From: UBA6770 sp965660875 | GTDB taxonomy: Bacteria; Bacteroidota; Bacteroidia; Flavobacteriales_G; Salibacteraceae | Length of the DNA: 64,000 bases | Assembly: GCA_965660875.1 (NCBI GenBank) | Contig: CBFIBQ010000002.1 | Location: 62,001 to 126,000 of the forward strand | Reading direction: 5' to 3' | Shown: piece after piece, positions 44,369 through 54,300 of the stretch | Layout of the letters: the number at the start of each line of letters is the position of its first letter | How positions within the stretch are numbered: the stretch's first letter is position 1 | Made by a program: the position numbers and the translations under genes | The notes under the pieces: generated by a model | Database searches by the model: none | What the model was told of the DNA's origin: nothing | Seen by the model: the letters and a program-made list of their open reading frames with translations, nothing else

Positions 44369-45466
44369 ATGTGGGAATTTTACATAGCACAAGACTTTGC
44401 ATTTCGTTTTATTGCAGCAATAATCTTCATTTTATTATTGACTTCAATCATTCTGCTTATTGGAATATTGATCAGCAGAACACTGACCAATAGAAAAGAG
44501 AAAAAACAGGCCTATTGGAACAATAGGTTTCAGAATTTGCTTGTAAAACTTCTTTTTGAACCAGATTACGAGAGAAAAGGGGATAAGTATAAGAAGTTAG
44601 TAGATAAGTACAATGCCAAGGGCTTGCCCAAGTTGGTAAGACGTAGCTTGGTAGACAATATGATGGAACTGCATAAAGGAGTTTCTGGTGAAAGTGCAGT
44701 CATACTTCAAGACTTCTACGTGGACGTTAACTTGGATCATTATGCAAAAATTGATGTAAAGCGAGGCGCTTGGTATTACAAAGCTAGAGGGTTTAGAGAA
44801 CTTTCTGAGTTTAATGTAAAAAACGCATACGACCTGATAGTCAAATATGTGGACCACGACAATAAAATATTGCGACAAGAAGCGCAGTATGCGGCTGTTG
44901 TGCTAAAAGGCCCCGGTGCATTAGATTTTGTAGCTAAACTAAAAACGCCTATTTCGCAGTGGCAGCAATTGGTCTTATTGGAAAAGTTGGTGAAGTTTAT
45001 GGCTGAGGATATCCCTAATGTTGATCATTGGTTGGCTTCTGATAATGATTCCGTTGTAGTATTTGGAAGCCGTATAATCGCGCATTTTCAAAAATTTGGT
45101 TCAGGCGAAAAAGTATTGGATCACGTCATGCATAAAAACCCATTGGTTGCAGTAAAGTGTTTAGAGTGTATAAAAGAGTTACAGTTCAAAAGAGGTTGTA
45201 GTAAACTGAGAGAATTTTACCCAGAGGTAGAGGAGCAAGTTCAGGTAAGAATACTAGATACACTGTCAGAACTAGGAGATACTGGAGATCTGAATTTCTT
45301 TAAACACGAGGTTGAGGAACGAGGAAGCTTTGACGTTGCGATGCACGCTGCATTAGCACTGCGTGAATTAGGAGGCTCAGCAATACTCAAAATATTAGAT
45401 AAAAAAGAACTTAAATTCCCTAAAAACAACGAAATTGTTAGGCACGCTCTTGATGAAAGAATATGA
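44369..45466 (+). CDS. HEAT-repeat protein with N-terminal membrane helix
   Basis: A 365-residue protein. One N-terminal membrane helix (FIAAIIFILLLTSIILLIG) is followed by a basic linker and helical HEAT-like repeats (VAVKCLECIKELQ, VDNMMELHKG, DVAMHAALALRELGG). It probably acts as a scaffold on the inner membrane. Its 3' end overlaps the GT2 start by 14 bases, and the gene before it is 1 base away, so the three form one transcription unit. Confidence 0.75.
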   Translation: MWEFYIAQDFAFRFIAAIIFILLLTSIILLIGILISRTLTNRKEKKQAYWNNRFQNLLVKLLFEPDYERKGDKYKKLVDKYNAKGLPKLVRRSLVDNMMELHKGVSGESAVILQDFYVDVNLDHYAKIDVKRGAWYYKARGFRELSEFNVKNAYDLIVKYVDHDNKILRQEAQYAAVVLKGPGALDFVAKLKTPISQWQQLVLLEKLVKFMAEDIPNVDHWLASDNDSVVVFGSRIIAHFQKFGSGEKVLDHVMHKNPLVAVKCLECIKELQFKRGCSKLREFYPEVEEQVQVRILDTLSELGDTGDLNFFKHEVEERGSFDVAMHAALALRELGGSAILKILDKKELKFPKNNEIVRHALDERI

Positions 45467-47633
45467 CCTAGATACGTCCTTTTGGGACGTTATGGTCGAA
45501 TTATTTTACAACTTATTGTACATCTATTCGGTGTCCATTATGGTGTCTTATCTTACCCTATCGCTAATTTCTTTTTTAGCAGTAAAAAAGTACCTAAGAA
45601 AGAACTTTTTTGTAGACTACAAGGATATACTCAATACAGAGTTTGCTCCCTCGGTAAGTATTTTGGCTCCCGCATATAACGAGGCGGCAACGATTATAGA
45701 AAACGTTCGATCCATTCTCTCTATCCACTATTCAAACTTTGAAGTAGTTGTGGTTAATGATGGCAGTAAGGATGAGACACTGGAATTGTTAATTGAGGAA
45801 TATCAGTTGGTTAAAGTAGACTTTGCAATTAATCCGGAATTGCCCACCAAAGATATTTACGGCGTATACAAATCACAAAATGAAGCTTTCAATCAGCTTA
45901 TTGTGGTGGATAAAGCGAATGGTGGTAAGTCCGATGCCTTAAACGTTGGAATTAATATCGCACAGTTCGATTACGTTACGTGTATTGATGTTGACTGCGT
46001 GCTCGAACAAGACGCTCTTTTAAAACTCATGAAACCCTTTATGGATGAGAATGAGCGAGAGGTGGTTGCAACTGGAGGAGTTATTCGTATTGCGAATAGT
46101 TGTGTTGTTGAAGATGGTAGATTGCTCGAGGTTCGTGTGCCGACCAATTTTGTTGCGCGATCTCAAGCTTTGGAATACATACGTGCATTTCTTCTGGGTA
46201 GAATGGCTTGGAGCTTAATGGACGGACTGATTTTAATAAGCGGAGCACTTGGTGTTTTTAACCGAAAAATCGCGATAGAAGTTGGTGGATATGATCACAA
46301 CACCGTAGGAGAAGATATGGAGTTAGTAGTGCGCATGCGTCGCTACATGATTGAGCAAAAACGAAAATATACGGTAGCATTTATCCCCGATCCATTATGT
46401 TGGACGGAGTGCCCTGAGTCATGGAGTATTTTGGGTAGGCAGAGAAATCGATGGACTAGGGGAACAATTGAAACCTTATGGAAGCATAGAGGTATGTTTT
46501 TTAATCCAAAATACAAACTGTTGGGAATGCTCAGCTATCCTTATTGGTTTGTATTTGAATGGGCAGCTCCTTTGCTCGAAGCTTTTGGGCTGATGTTGTT
46601 TTTTCTTCTGGCCATTGTAGGGCTTGTGAACTGGAGTTTCTTTCTTTTAATGATGTTTTTGATCTTTGGTTTTACGGTAACATTCTCAGTCTTGTCCTTA
46701 TTGATCGAAGAAATAACTTACCACAACTATAAACGAAAAAGAGATTTACTGGCCTTGTTGCGCACTGGGTTAATTGAGCCCTTCATTTACCATCCATTTG
46801 TAGTCTATTCGGCAATTCTCGGAAACTTAGATTATTTATTTGGAAATTCATCTTGGGGAGAAATGACACGAAAGGGTTTTGGAGAATCTGCTACTGGTGG
46901 ACCTAAACGAATTCGAGTGGTTGAGAAAGTGACACAGGCTCCAAAAAAGGCACCGGTTGTAAAAGCTTCTGTTACTACATGGGCTGCTGCTGCAGTTGCT
47001 GGGTTGGCTATAATTTTATACGTTATTGTGGACTTGGACGCATTACTTACTAAAAACCAATTGGCCTTTAGTCCAAAGTTGGTTGAAATGTTCCAACCAA
47101 AACCTACTCCTTCTGAAACACTTATAAAAAAGGAGCGTGCCTTATTGTCCAGGTCACTCAAAATAGCATTAAAATCAACCAAACAATCCAAGAAAGAACA
47201 GGAGCTGGTTCAAGGAGGCCCCAATAAGATAAAGGATCCAGATAGCGGAACTCCATTTGGAGAATACGATAAAAGTCAAGGTGTTGGAAAAATAGAAACT
47301 ACTGATAAAACGCTGCCAACTGACAATAAAAGTAGGAATGAGGAAACGGATAAGCCATCGAATTCAGCTGAAAAACCCATTAAAGAAAAAGAAGAAAAGA
47401 AGGCTGCAAAAATTGATTATTACATAATTGCGGGCAGTTATCTGGAGTACAAGAATGCCGTTCAATTGAGGGGAGAGCTTCAAGAAAAAGGGTTCAGCCG
47501 AGCAATAGTGGTGCAAAGTGGCGAGCGCTATAGAGTTGCTTATGCTGTATTTGATACAGAAAAGAGGGCCAAAGATTACCTGTTCAATATACGATTGAAT
47601 GTAAATGGTGAATCTTGGTTATTGAGGCAGTAA
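45453..47633 (+). CDS. PgaC-like glycosyltransferase family 2 fused to SPOR domain
   Basis: A 726-residue inner-membrane processive glycosyltransferase. The catalytic motifs are APAYNEA, VNDGSKDET, CIDVDC (metal DxD), GEDMELVVRMRR and RQRNRWTRG (QxxRW type), as in PgaC/IcaA poly-N-acetylglucosamine synthases. Helices flank the catalytic domain. Unlike typical PgaC proteins, a further helix (AAAVAGLAIILYVIVDL) leads to a charged linker and a C-terminal SPOR domain (IDYYIIAGSYLEYKNAV), which should face the periplasm and bind peptidoglycan. The frame extends to a TTG at 45435; the ATG at 45453 fits better. Confidence 0.85.
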   Translation: MKEYDLDTSFWDVMVELFYNLLYIYSVSIMVSYLTLSLISFLAVKKYLRKNFFVDYKDILNTEFAPSVSILAPAYNEAATIIENVRSILSIHYSNFEVVVVNDGSKDETLELLIEEYQLVKVDFAINPELPTKDIYGVYKSQNEAFNQLIVVDKANGGKSDALNVGINIAQFDYVTCIDVDCVLEQDALLKLMKPFMDENEREVVATGGVIRIANSCVVEDGRLLEVRVPTNFVARSQALEYIRAFLLGRMAWSLMDGLILISGALGVFNRKIAIEVGGYDHNTVGEDMELVVRMRRYMIEQKRKYTVAFIPDPLCWTECPESWSILGRQRNRWTRGTIETLWKHRGMFFNPKYKLLGMLSYPYWFVFEWAAPLLEAFGLMLFFLLAIVGLVNWSFFLLMMFLIFGFTVTFSVLSLLIEEITYHNYKRKRDLLALLRTGLIEPFIYHPFVVYSAILGNLDYLFGNSSWGEMTRKGFGESATGGPKRIRVVEKVTQAPKKAPVVKASVTTWAAAAVAGLAIILYVIVDLDALLTKNQLAFSPKLVEMFQPKPTPSETLIKKERALLSRSLKIALKSTKQSKKEQELVQGGPNKIKDPDSGTPFGEYDKSQGVGKIETTDKTLPTDNKSRNEETDKPSNSAEKPIKEKEEKKAAKIDYYIIAGSYLEYKNAVQLRGELQEKGFSRAIVVQSGERYRVAYAVFDTEKRAKDYLFNIRLNVNGESWLLRQ

Positions 47634-47635
47634 AG

Positions 47636-48856
47636 CTACTCGGGTTCTGAAAATGAAATGCTTTCTGTATTCTCATCAGTACCGTAATCATCCCCGAAAT
47701 CAAAATTAATCACACCGTGGTAGTCGTAAAGAATTTTTGTCATTAACGGGCGGTAGTAGGTCCAAAAGAATTTTTTCCTATCCGATAGGTCTTGATTATT
47801 GTATAAGAAAAAATCTAAATATTCAATGCCCGACGAATACACAGCAGAGAAAGCAATTGGGTTATCGCAGAAATCGCCCGCGAAATAGTAAAATCGATTA
47901 ATGATATGGTCGCCTAGCACAGCCGGAAACTCTTTTGGAATGCTATGCGCCTTTAGAATAGAATCTCCTCTAAGGTTGGTGTGTATTTTATAAGTAGAAA
48001 CGATTAAATCATCATATTCTAAATGTGTAATATCAAACCAAAAAGGGTAGCGGATGTATTCGCTAACGCCAAAAAAATCTTGATAATATCTATCGGTATT
48101 TATAATAGGAACTTCATGCAATAGGTCTGATGCATTGTCTAAAACCACAATTTCTTCCGATTCATGAACAAATACAATCCCACTGGTTTTAAATGGCCAT
48201 TCGTTTCCATATTGCTCTTTGTATAGCCGTACTACCCATTTTGGTAATTCGGGGTTTTTATTAGTATCCAATGAAAAGAAATAACGACCAACCCAACCGG
48301 ACCATCGGACGCCAAACTCGTCTTCCATTTTTTTTCTAACACTGATATTGGTAGGCGATGCAATTGTATTGAACTCGGTGATGATCAGTTTTTGTTTTTC
48401 GTGCATTTTTTTCATTAGCTCGAAATCGTTTTCTGAAGTGCGCCCGTATACTATTTCAGAATGCTCCGTTTCATTCTTTTTTCTGTACCATTCATTGTAG
48501 TAAATTCCATAAGTATCAGTAAAATACACCATGTCTAAGGTGTCTGTTATGCTATCGAGTTGTTCTTCATTGTACAAGTCTAAATCGTCGATATAAAACT
48601 TTTGACTATCTAATGGAAAGAACCCACGGTAATCATCTAATTCATAAAAGTCACCGTTTGGTTTTACGAATTTATTGTGTTTTAAAATCCAATTCAAGCT
48701 TCTGTGTTCGTTTCCTTCTGGAGTAAGAACCGTTTTATCCACAGTCATTAAGTTGATGGGGTAAGTCGGACTAAAAAACCAAACAGCAATGCTAACTACC
48801 GGAAGGCTGACTAATATCAACAACAGTATTCCAAGAACCCACCGCTTTAAATTCAT
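47636..48856 (-). CDS. Membrane-anchored protein of unknown function
   Basis: A 406-residue protein with one N-terminal membrane helix (VLGILLLILVSLPVVSIAVWF) and a periplasmic domain. I do not recognise the family. The central DMVYFTDTYGIYYNEW and LIITEFNTIASPTN segments look like an alpha/beta hydrolase- or amidotransferase-like sheet. It converges on the GT2-SPOR gene with 2 bases between the stops. It might process the exopolysaccharide in the periplasm. Confidence 0.6.
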   Translation of the reverse strand: MNLKRWVLGILLLILVSLPVVSIAVWFFSPTYPINLMTVDKTVLTPEGNEHRSLNWILKHNKFVKPNGDFYELDDYRGFFPLDSQKFYIDDLDLYNEEQLDSITDTLDMVYFTDTYGIYYNEWYRKKNETEHSEIVYGRTSENDFELMKKMHEKQKLIITEFNTIASPTNISVRKKMEDEFGVRWSGWVGRYFFSLDTNKNPELPKWVVRLYKEQYGNEWPFKTSGIVFVHESEEIVVLDNASDLLHEVPIINTDRYYQDFFGVSEYIRYPFWFDITHLEYDDLIVSTYKIHTNLRGDSILKAHSIPKEFPAVLGDHIINRFYYFAGDFCDNPIAFSAVYSSGIEYLDFFLYNNQDLSDRKKFFWTYYRPLMTKILYDYHGVINFDFGDDYGTDENTESISFSEPE

Positions 48857-48860
48857 GCTG

Positions 48861-48868
48861 CGAAAATA
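48861..48868 (-). promoter_or_regulatory. -7-like element (TATTTTCG)
   Basis: A TAnnTTCG variant 4 bases before the ATG at 48856. Near-identical contexts precede the minus-strand starts at 42157 (TATTTTCG) and 51163 (TATCTTAG), each followed by GCAGC. Confidence 0.35.
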
Positions 48869-48889
48869 ATTACTATTAGCAGTTCCAAT

Positions 48890-49576
48890 CTACAATTGTG
48901 GCAACCGACTTTTTAATTCGTCCTTATAGCTTCTGGAAACAGGAACCGAGCAGTTTTCAAGCTCCACTTCATTTTTTACAACTCGTTGAATTTTGTCAAT
49001 TCGGACAATAAATGATTTATGAATACGCATAAAGTCATCGGAGGGCAGCTTTTGATCCATTGCTTTCATAGTACTCAAAACGGTATATTTTCCCATTTTT
49101 GAGTGCATGCGCACATAGTCTCCTAGAGCTTCAATGTGTGTGATTTTGGTGAGGTCAACACGAATTAGTCTGCTGTCACTTTTGATGTAAATAGAGTTCT
49201 CTTCTGAGTTTTGTTTTCCAAATGCGTTATGAATTTTTTCAGCTTTGTCTATTGCCTTTGAAAAGCGCGAATACTCAATGGGTTTTACCAAGTAGTCCGT
49301 TGCGTCATTTTCAAATGCCTCAATCGCAAAATCTTTGTGGCTTGTGATAAAAATAACCTGAGGAATATCTTCAATAGTTTTAACCAAATCAATTCCGTTA
49401 ATCTTTGGCATATTGATATCCAATAATACCAAATCAATTTTTTTCTTACTCAGTGCGTTGTTTAGCTCGCTTCCGTTGGAGTAGGAGCCTACAAGGTTGA
49501 GTTTATTTGTGTCCTTTACAAATTTTTCTACTACCTCTCTGGACAGTTTTTCGTCGTCTACAACTACACAGTTCAT
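48890..49576 (-). CDS. LytTR-family response regulator
   Basis: A 228-residue two-domain regulator. The receiver domain has the phospho-Asp in LVLLDINMP and a conserved Lys in YLVKPIEY; the C-terminal LytTR DNA-binding domain has FMRIHKSFIVRIDKI. A LytS-type histidine kinase would be the partner, but none is visible here. Its promoter region includes a TACTTTTA element near the ATG. It may control the neighbouring exopolysaccharide genes, since the Hpt protein at 49864 lies close by. Confidence 0.88.
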   Translation of the reverse strand: MNCVVVDDEKLSREVVEKFVKDTNKLNLVGSYSNGSELNNALSKKKIDLVLLDINMPKINGIDLVKTIEDIPQVIFITSHKDFAIEAFENDATDYLVKPIEYSRFSKAIDKAEKIHNAFGKQNSEENSIYIKSDSRLIRVDLTKITHIEALGDYVRMHSKMGKYTVLSTMKAMDQKLPSDDFMRIHKSFIVRIDKIQRVVKNEVELENCSVPVSRSYKDELKSRLPQL

Positions 49577-49659
49577 GACCCGTAAAAGTAATATAGCCTT
49601 ACAACTTGACTTAACTTTTTGTCAATAGATTTTAACATTTTGTTTTTATTATTTAATAA

Positions 49660-49815
49660 TTAAATTACCCACCGGAAGCTATACCCAATACCGTTTTTTG
49701 CTGAATAGTATTGCTTTTTTAGTTGGTTGTAAAAGGTAATAGGTTTTGATCCAAAGTTATCAGCTGTGAAAAACGGGATTAAAGCGTATCTTAGTGCAAG
49801 CTTTTTTATAATCAA
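49660..49815 (-). pseudogene. Small minus-strand ORF, possible gene remnant
   Basis: In the 287-base gap between the LytTR and Hpt genes, the minus strand has an open frame of 51 codons from a TTG at 49815 to a TAA at 49660. The translation has a coding-like mix (for example FFTADNFGSKPITFYNQ, and it ends GYSFRWVI), similar to the end of an outer-membrane or secreted protein. No ATG start is present. It could be the truncated tail of a lost gene or a small real gene. The remaining gap holds only AT-rich sequence and one palindrome. Confidence 0.3.
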
Positions 49816-49832
49816 TGAGTTGTAGAATTGCG

Positions 49833-49851
49833 ATACAATTCATAATTGTAT
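49833..49851. promoter_or_regulatory. Palindrome before the Hpt gene
   Basis: An 8-bp inverted repeat with a 3-base spacer (ATACAATT CAT AATTGTAT), 13 bases before the ATG at 49864. The symmetry suggests a dimeric repressor site, but no proof is available. Confidence 0.3.
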
Positions 49852-49863
49852 TGAATATAAATA

Positions 49864-50283
49864 ATGTCTAAACTTTCAAAACACAATAGCATTTTGACAG
49901 CGCTAAATAAAATGGCTGAAGAAGAGTCTGATGTTATGTTAATCGACGTCAAAAATGCTTACAAATATTCTAATTATGATGAGGATTTTCTCAAAGAAAT
50001 TTTCATTTCATTTCTTGAGGAAGTACCGATTTATTTAACTGATTTGAGAGCTGCAATGCTCCTTCAAAATGGACAAAAGGTGAGCGAATTGGCGCACAAG
50101 ATTAAATCACCAGTTCAAATTGTTGGTGCAGACACTATTTTGGCTTTGCTAGACGAGTTAGAAGTTGGTGCAAGCAACAAAACTCCTAATTGGCAAACAC
50201 TTTATTCGTGTGAACGGCTTTTGAATGCGCGTTGCGAAACACTCTTTAAACAAATCAATACAGCAATACAACAAGTAAAATAA
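49864..50283 (+). CDS. Hpt domain phosphotransfer protein
   Basis: A 139-residue single Hpt domain. The phospho-accepting His is in SELAHKIKSP near residue 78, in the usual helical context, and the EEVPIYLTDLRAAM helix precedes it. Hpt proteins pass phosphate between receiver domains, so it could connect the CheY-like protein at 41768 or the LytTR regulator at 48890 with a hybrid kinase elsewhere. The 3' end is 13 bases from the convergent PKD protein gene. Confidence 0.82.
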   Translation: MSKLSKHNSILTALNKMAEEESDVMLIDVKNAYKYSNYDEDFLKEIFISFLEEVPIYLTDLRAAMLLQNGQKVSELAHKIKSPVQIVGADTILALLDELEVGASNKTPNWQTLYSCERLLNARCETLFKQINTAIQQVK

Positions 50284-50296
50284 AAGAGGAGCAGAA

Positions 50297-51163
50297 TTAT
50301 CTCCTTAATTCAACAGCACCAACTAGTTTTTTGGCCTCCCCAGCCAGATTGGTATAGCTGATTTTGTAAATGTAATTTCCGGAGGGAGCAGGATATCCAT
50401 TAAAAGTTCCATCCCAGGATTCTTCTACTGAGCCAATTGTGGCTATTTTATCTCCATGTTGGTTGAATAATACACAGGTGAACGCTTCAACATTTTTTGG
50501 TGTTACAAAAAATGTTTCATTTCTACCGTCAAAATTCGGTGTAAACGCGTTTGGAATAAAAAACTCACTCTGAGCAAATACTTCTACATCCTTGGTAAAA
50601 GGTAAACTCCAACAACCATTTTCACCTCTCACAGTTAATTTTATTTGATACAAACCAGGGTCAGAAAATGTAAAGCTCGGATTTTCTAAATTCGAACTTT
50701 CAAATCCGATATCCCACTTATATTCCAGCGCATTTTTAGATTCATTTCTGAGGTTAACGTTCATTGGTGAGGTGCCTTCGGAAGAGCTCAACGAAAACGC
50801 AGCTTCAATAGTTTCAACGCCCACATTAATACTAACACTCATTACTTGTTGGTTCGAATGCTGGTATTCCAATTCAAACTTTGTATCTGCTTTCACGTTT
50901 AACCAAACTCCCTCGTTTTCAAAAACTAAACTTTCTTTAGTTGGCTTTACCGATAACAATTGATGTTCAGTGAAACCAAGTTCGATAAATTTTGATTCGC
51001 CATTACACAATACAACGTCTATCACGCTTTCTTTTGCAACTGATTCGATATTTCTTTTATTCAGATCAATACTAGGCGTTGATTCTTGTAATTCCACTTG
51101 AGCATTTAACGATGCAATGCAAAATAAGCACGCCGCTACTCCGAATATTTTCAAGCTTTTCAT
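50297..51163 (-). CDS. PKD-like secreted protein with type IX (type B) sorting domain
   Basis: A 288-residue protein with a signal peptide (KIFGVAACLFCIASLNA), one PKD-like domain in the middle (ALEYKWDIGFE, FTFSDPGLYQIKLTV) and a C-terminal gliding-motility-associated domain: FFIPNAFTPNFDGRNE, then WDGTFNGYPAPSGNYIYKI. This domain directs export by the type IX secretion system and attachment to the cell surface. It is short for the class. It is not near other secretion genes. Confidence 0.85.
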   Translation of the reverse strand: MKSLKIFGVAACLFCIASLNAQVELQESTPSIDLNKRNIESVAKESVIDVVLCNGESKFIELGFTEHQLLSVKPTKESLVFENEGVWLNVKADTKFELEYQHSNQQVMSVSINVGVETIEAAFSLSSSEGTSPMNVNLRNESKNALEYKWDIGFESSNLENPSFTFSDPGLYQIKLTVRGENGCWSLPFTKDVEVFAQSEFFIPNAFTPNFDGRNETFFVTPKNVEAFTCVLFNQHGDKIATIGSVEESWDGTFNGYPAPSGNYIYKISYTNLAGEAKKLVGAVELRR

Positions 51164-51299
51164 GAGCTGCTAAGATAGGAATTCCATTTCGACGAGTTTC
51201 TTTCAACTTTGAATTAATACCAAGAACTGTTCGTATATCTTCTTACGTTTTATGAATTTCATATTTCGATTTGTGAAGCAAATAGGAGCGGCTTTACTA

Positions 51300-51331
51300 T
51301 TTGTGTCAATCTCTTTAATAGCGTAGTTTTG
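51300..51331 (+). promoter_or_regulatory. Promoter of icmF
   Basis: TTTG at 51300-51303, a 20-base spacer, and TAGTTTTG at 51324-51331: a full match to the Bacteroidota consensus. The ATG at 51354 is 22 bases downstream, giving a short normal leader. Confidence 0.55.
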
Positions 51332-51353
51332 CAGTCCTTAAAAACGGAAAAAA

Positions 51354-54300
51354 ATGGAACAAATTGCACCTTATAAACCCATAAACAAAGTTCGAATTGT
51401 AACGGCGGCTTCCTTATTTGACGGACATGACGCAGCCATTAATATTATGCGGCGAATTATTCAATCAACTGGGGTTGAGGTGATTCACCTAGGTCACGAT
51501 AGAAGTGTTGAGGAAGTGGTTAATTGTGCCATACAAGAAGATGCCAATGCAATAGCAATGACTTCCTATCAAGGCGGTCATGTGGAGTACTTCAAGTACA
51601 TGTACGATCTGCTCAAAGAAAAAAATGCAACGCACATCAAGCTTTTTGGCGGAGGTGGTGGTGTTATTCTTCCTGAAGAGATAAAGGAATTACACGAATA
51701 CGGTATAACTCGAATTTATTCGCCTGATGATGGAAGAGAATTAGGGCTGCAAGGGATGATCAATGATTTGGTTCAAACCGCTGATTTTCCTATTGGAGAG
51801 CATTTGAATGGAGCTTTGTCGCATCTTTCAGAAAGAGATACTGGTTCGATAGCGCGTCTTATTTCTGCAGCTGAAAACTTTCCCGAACAATCAAAAAGCA
51901 CTTTAGATAAAATTCACGAACTTGCAAAAGAGGTAAGTACTCCGATATTGGGAATAACAGGAACCGGAGGTGCTGGAAAATCATCCTTAGTTGATGAATT
52001 GGTTCGTAGGTTTCTAGTTGACTTTAAGGACAAGAACATAGCAGTAGTATCCGTTGACCCATCCAAACGAAAAACTGGCGGCGCTCTTTTAGGCGATAGG
52101 ATTCGAATGAACAGCATCAACAGCGACCGGGTATACATGCGTTCCTTAGCAACCCGTCAATCCAATTTAGCATTATCAAAGCATGTAAACGAGGCACTTC
52201 AAATAATAAAGGCTTCCCAATTTGATCTTATTATCTTGGAAACTTCTGGTATCGGTCAATCCGATACAGAAATTTTAGATCACTCGGATGTGAGTTTATA
52301 TGTAATGACTCCAGAGTATGGAGCAGCTACACAGTTAGAGAAAATCGATATGCTCGATTTTGCGGATATTATCGCCTTAAATAAATTCGATAAGCGGGGA
52401 GCTTTAGATGCTTTGCGTGATGTGAAAAAACAATACCAACGCAACCACAATTTATTTCATGAGGATATGGATACTATGCCCGTTTTTGGAACCATAGCGT
52501 CCCAGTTTAATGACCCGGGAATGAATACACTCTATAAAAAAATTATGGAGCAGTTAATTGAGAAAACAGGCGCCGAATTGAACAGCTCTTTTGAAATTAC
52601 AAATGAAATGTCTGAAAAGATTTTCATTATACCTCCAAAGCGTACACGATATTTAGCTGAGATTTCCGAGAACAATAGATCCTACGATAATTGGGTAACG
52701 AGTCAAGCAGATATTGCCGAGAAGTTGTACGGTATTCATTTGAGTATTAATACCATTAGCGAATCTGCGGTAGAGGATAAAGATCGATTGGTAAAAAAAC
52801 TTCAAGAATCCTACGAGGCGGTTAAGTTGGATTTAGACCCCCGAAACATGAAAATTATTGAGGAGTTCGAAGCCAAGAAAGACCGCTACGCTGCTCCTGA
52901 ATATGTTTTTAAAGTAAGAGAAAAAGAAATCAAAATAAAAACACACTCAGAGTCTTTGTCGCACTCGCAAATACCAAAAGTGGTATTGCCAAAGTACCGC
53001 AGTTGGGGTGATATTCTGAAATGGAGTTTACAGGAAAATGTTCCTGGCGAGTTTCCATATACAGCTGGATTATTTCCTTTTAAAAGGGAAGGAGAGGACC
53101 CTACCAGAATGTTTGCTGGAGAAGGCGGACCCGAAAGAACCAACAAACGATTTCACTATGTGAGTTTGGATATGCCAGCAAAGCGATTGTCAACTGCATT
53201 CGATTCAGTAACGCTATACGGAAACGACCCCGCATTTAGACCAGATATTTATGGTAAAATTGGAAATGCTGGTGTTTCTATTTGCTGTTTAGACGATGCT
53301 AAAAAACTATATTCAGGTTTTGACTTGTCCAGCCCAATGACCTCAGTTTCCATGACGATTAATGGACCAGCTCCTATGTTGCTTGGGTTCTTTATGAATG
53401 CAGCCATTGACCAGAACTGTGAGAAGTACATAAAGGAAAAAGGACTGGAGCAAGAAGTAGAGGAGAAGATAGCTGAACTGTATCAAGTATCTGGTGTTCA
53501 ACGTCCAAAATATCAGGGCGAATTACCAGCGGGCAATAATGGGTTAGGCCTAATGCTTCTGGGGGTTACCGGTGATCAAGTGTTACCAAAAGAAGTCTAC
53601 AATAAAATCAAAGCAGATACTTTAACTAAAGTACGCGGTACCGTTCAAGCGGATATTTTGAAAGAGGATCAAGCTCAAAACACTTGTATTTTTTCGACCG
53701 AATTCGCGCTAAGACTCATGGGTGATGTTCAAGATTATTTTATCACCAATGGAGTTCGAAACTTTTATTCGGTTTCTATCTCTGGTTACCATATTGCCGA
53801 GGCTGGCGCCAACCCAATTACGCAGTTGGCTTTTACCTTGGCAAACGGCTTTACCTACGTTGAATATTATTTAAGCCGAGGAATGGATATCGATAAGTTC
53901 GGTCCAAACCTTTCTTTCTTCTTCAGTAATGGTATCGACCCAGAATATGCTGTAATTGGTCGAGTGGCTCGTAGAATCTGGGCAAAAGCCTTGAAACAAA
54001 AGTATGGAGCAAACCCAAGGGCTCAAATGTTGAAATATCACATTCAAACTTCAGGTCGTTCTTTGCATGCTCAAGAGATTGACTTCAATGATATTCGTAC
54101 TACTTTGCAAGCGCTTTACGCCATTTACGACAATTGTAATTCTCTGCATACCAATGCTTATGATGAGGCAATTACAACTCCTACTGAAGAATCGGTTCGT
54201 AGAGCAATGGCCATTCAACTGATCATCAATAAAGAACTTGGTTTAGCCAAAAACGAAAACCCACTGCAAGGTTCATTTATTATTGAAGAATTAACGGATT

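Noticed and set aside
50284..50296. AGGAG / CTCCT inverted repeat between Hpt and PKD genes as terminator
   Set aside because: Only 5 bp of stem with a 9-base loop; too weak to list as a feature.
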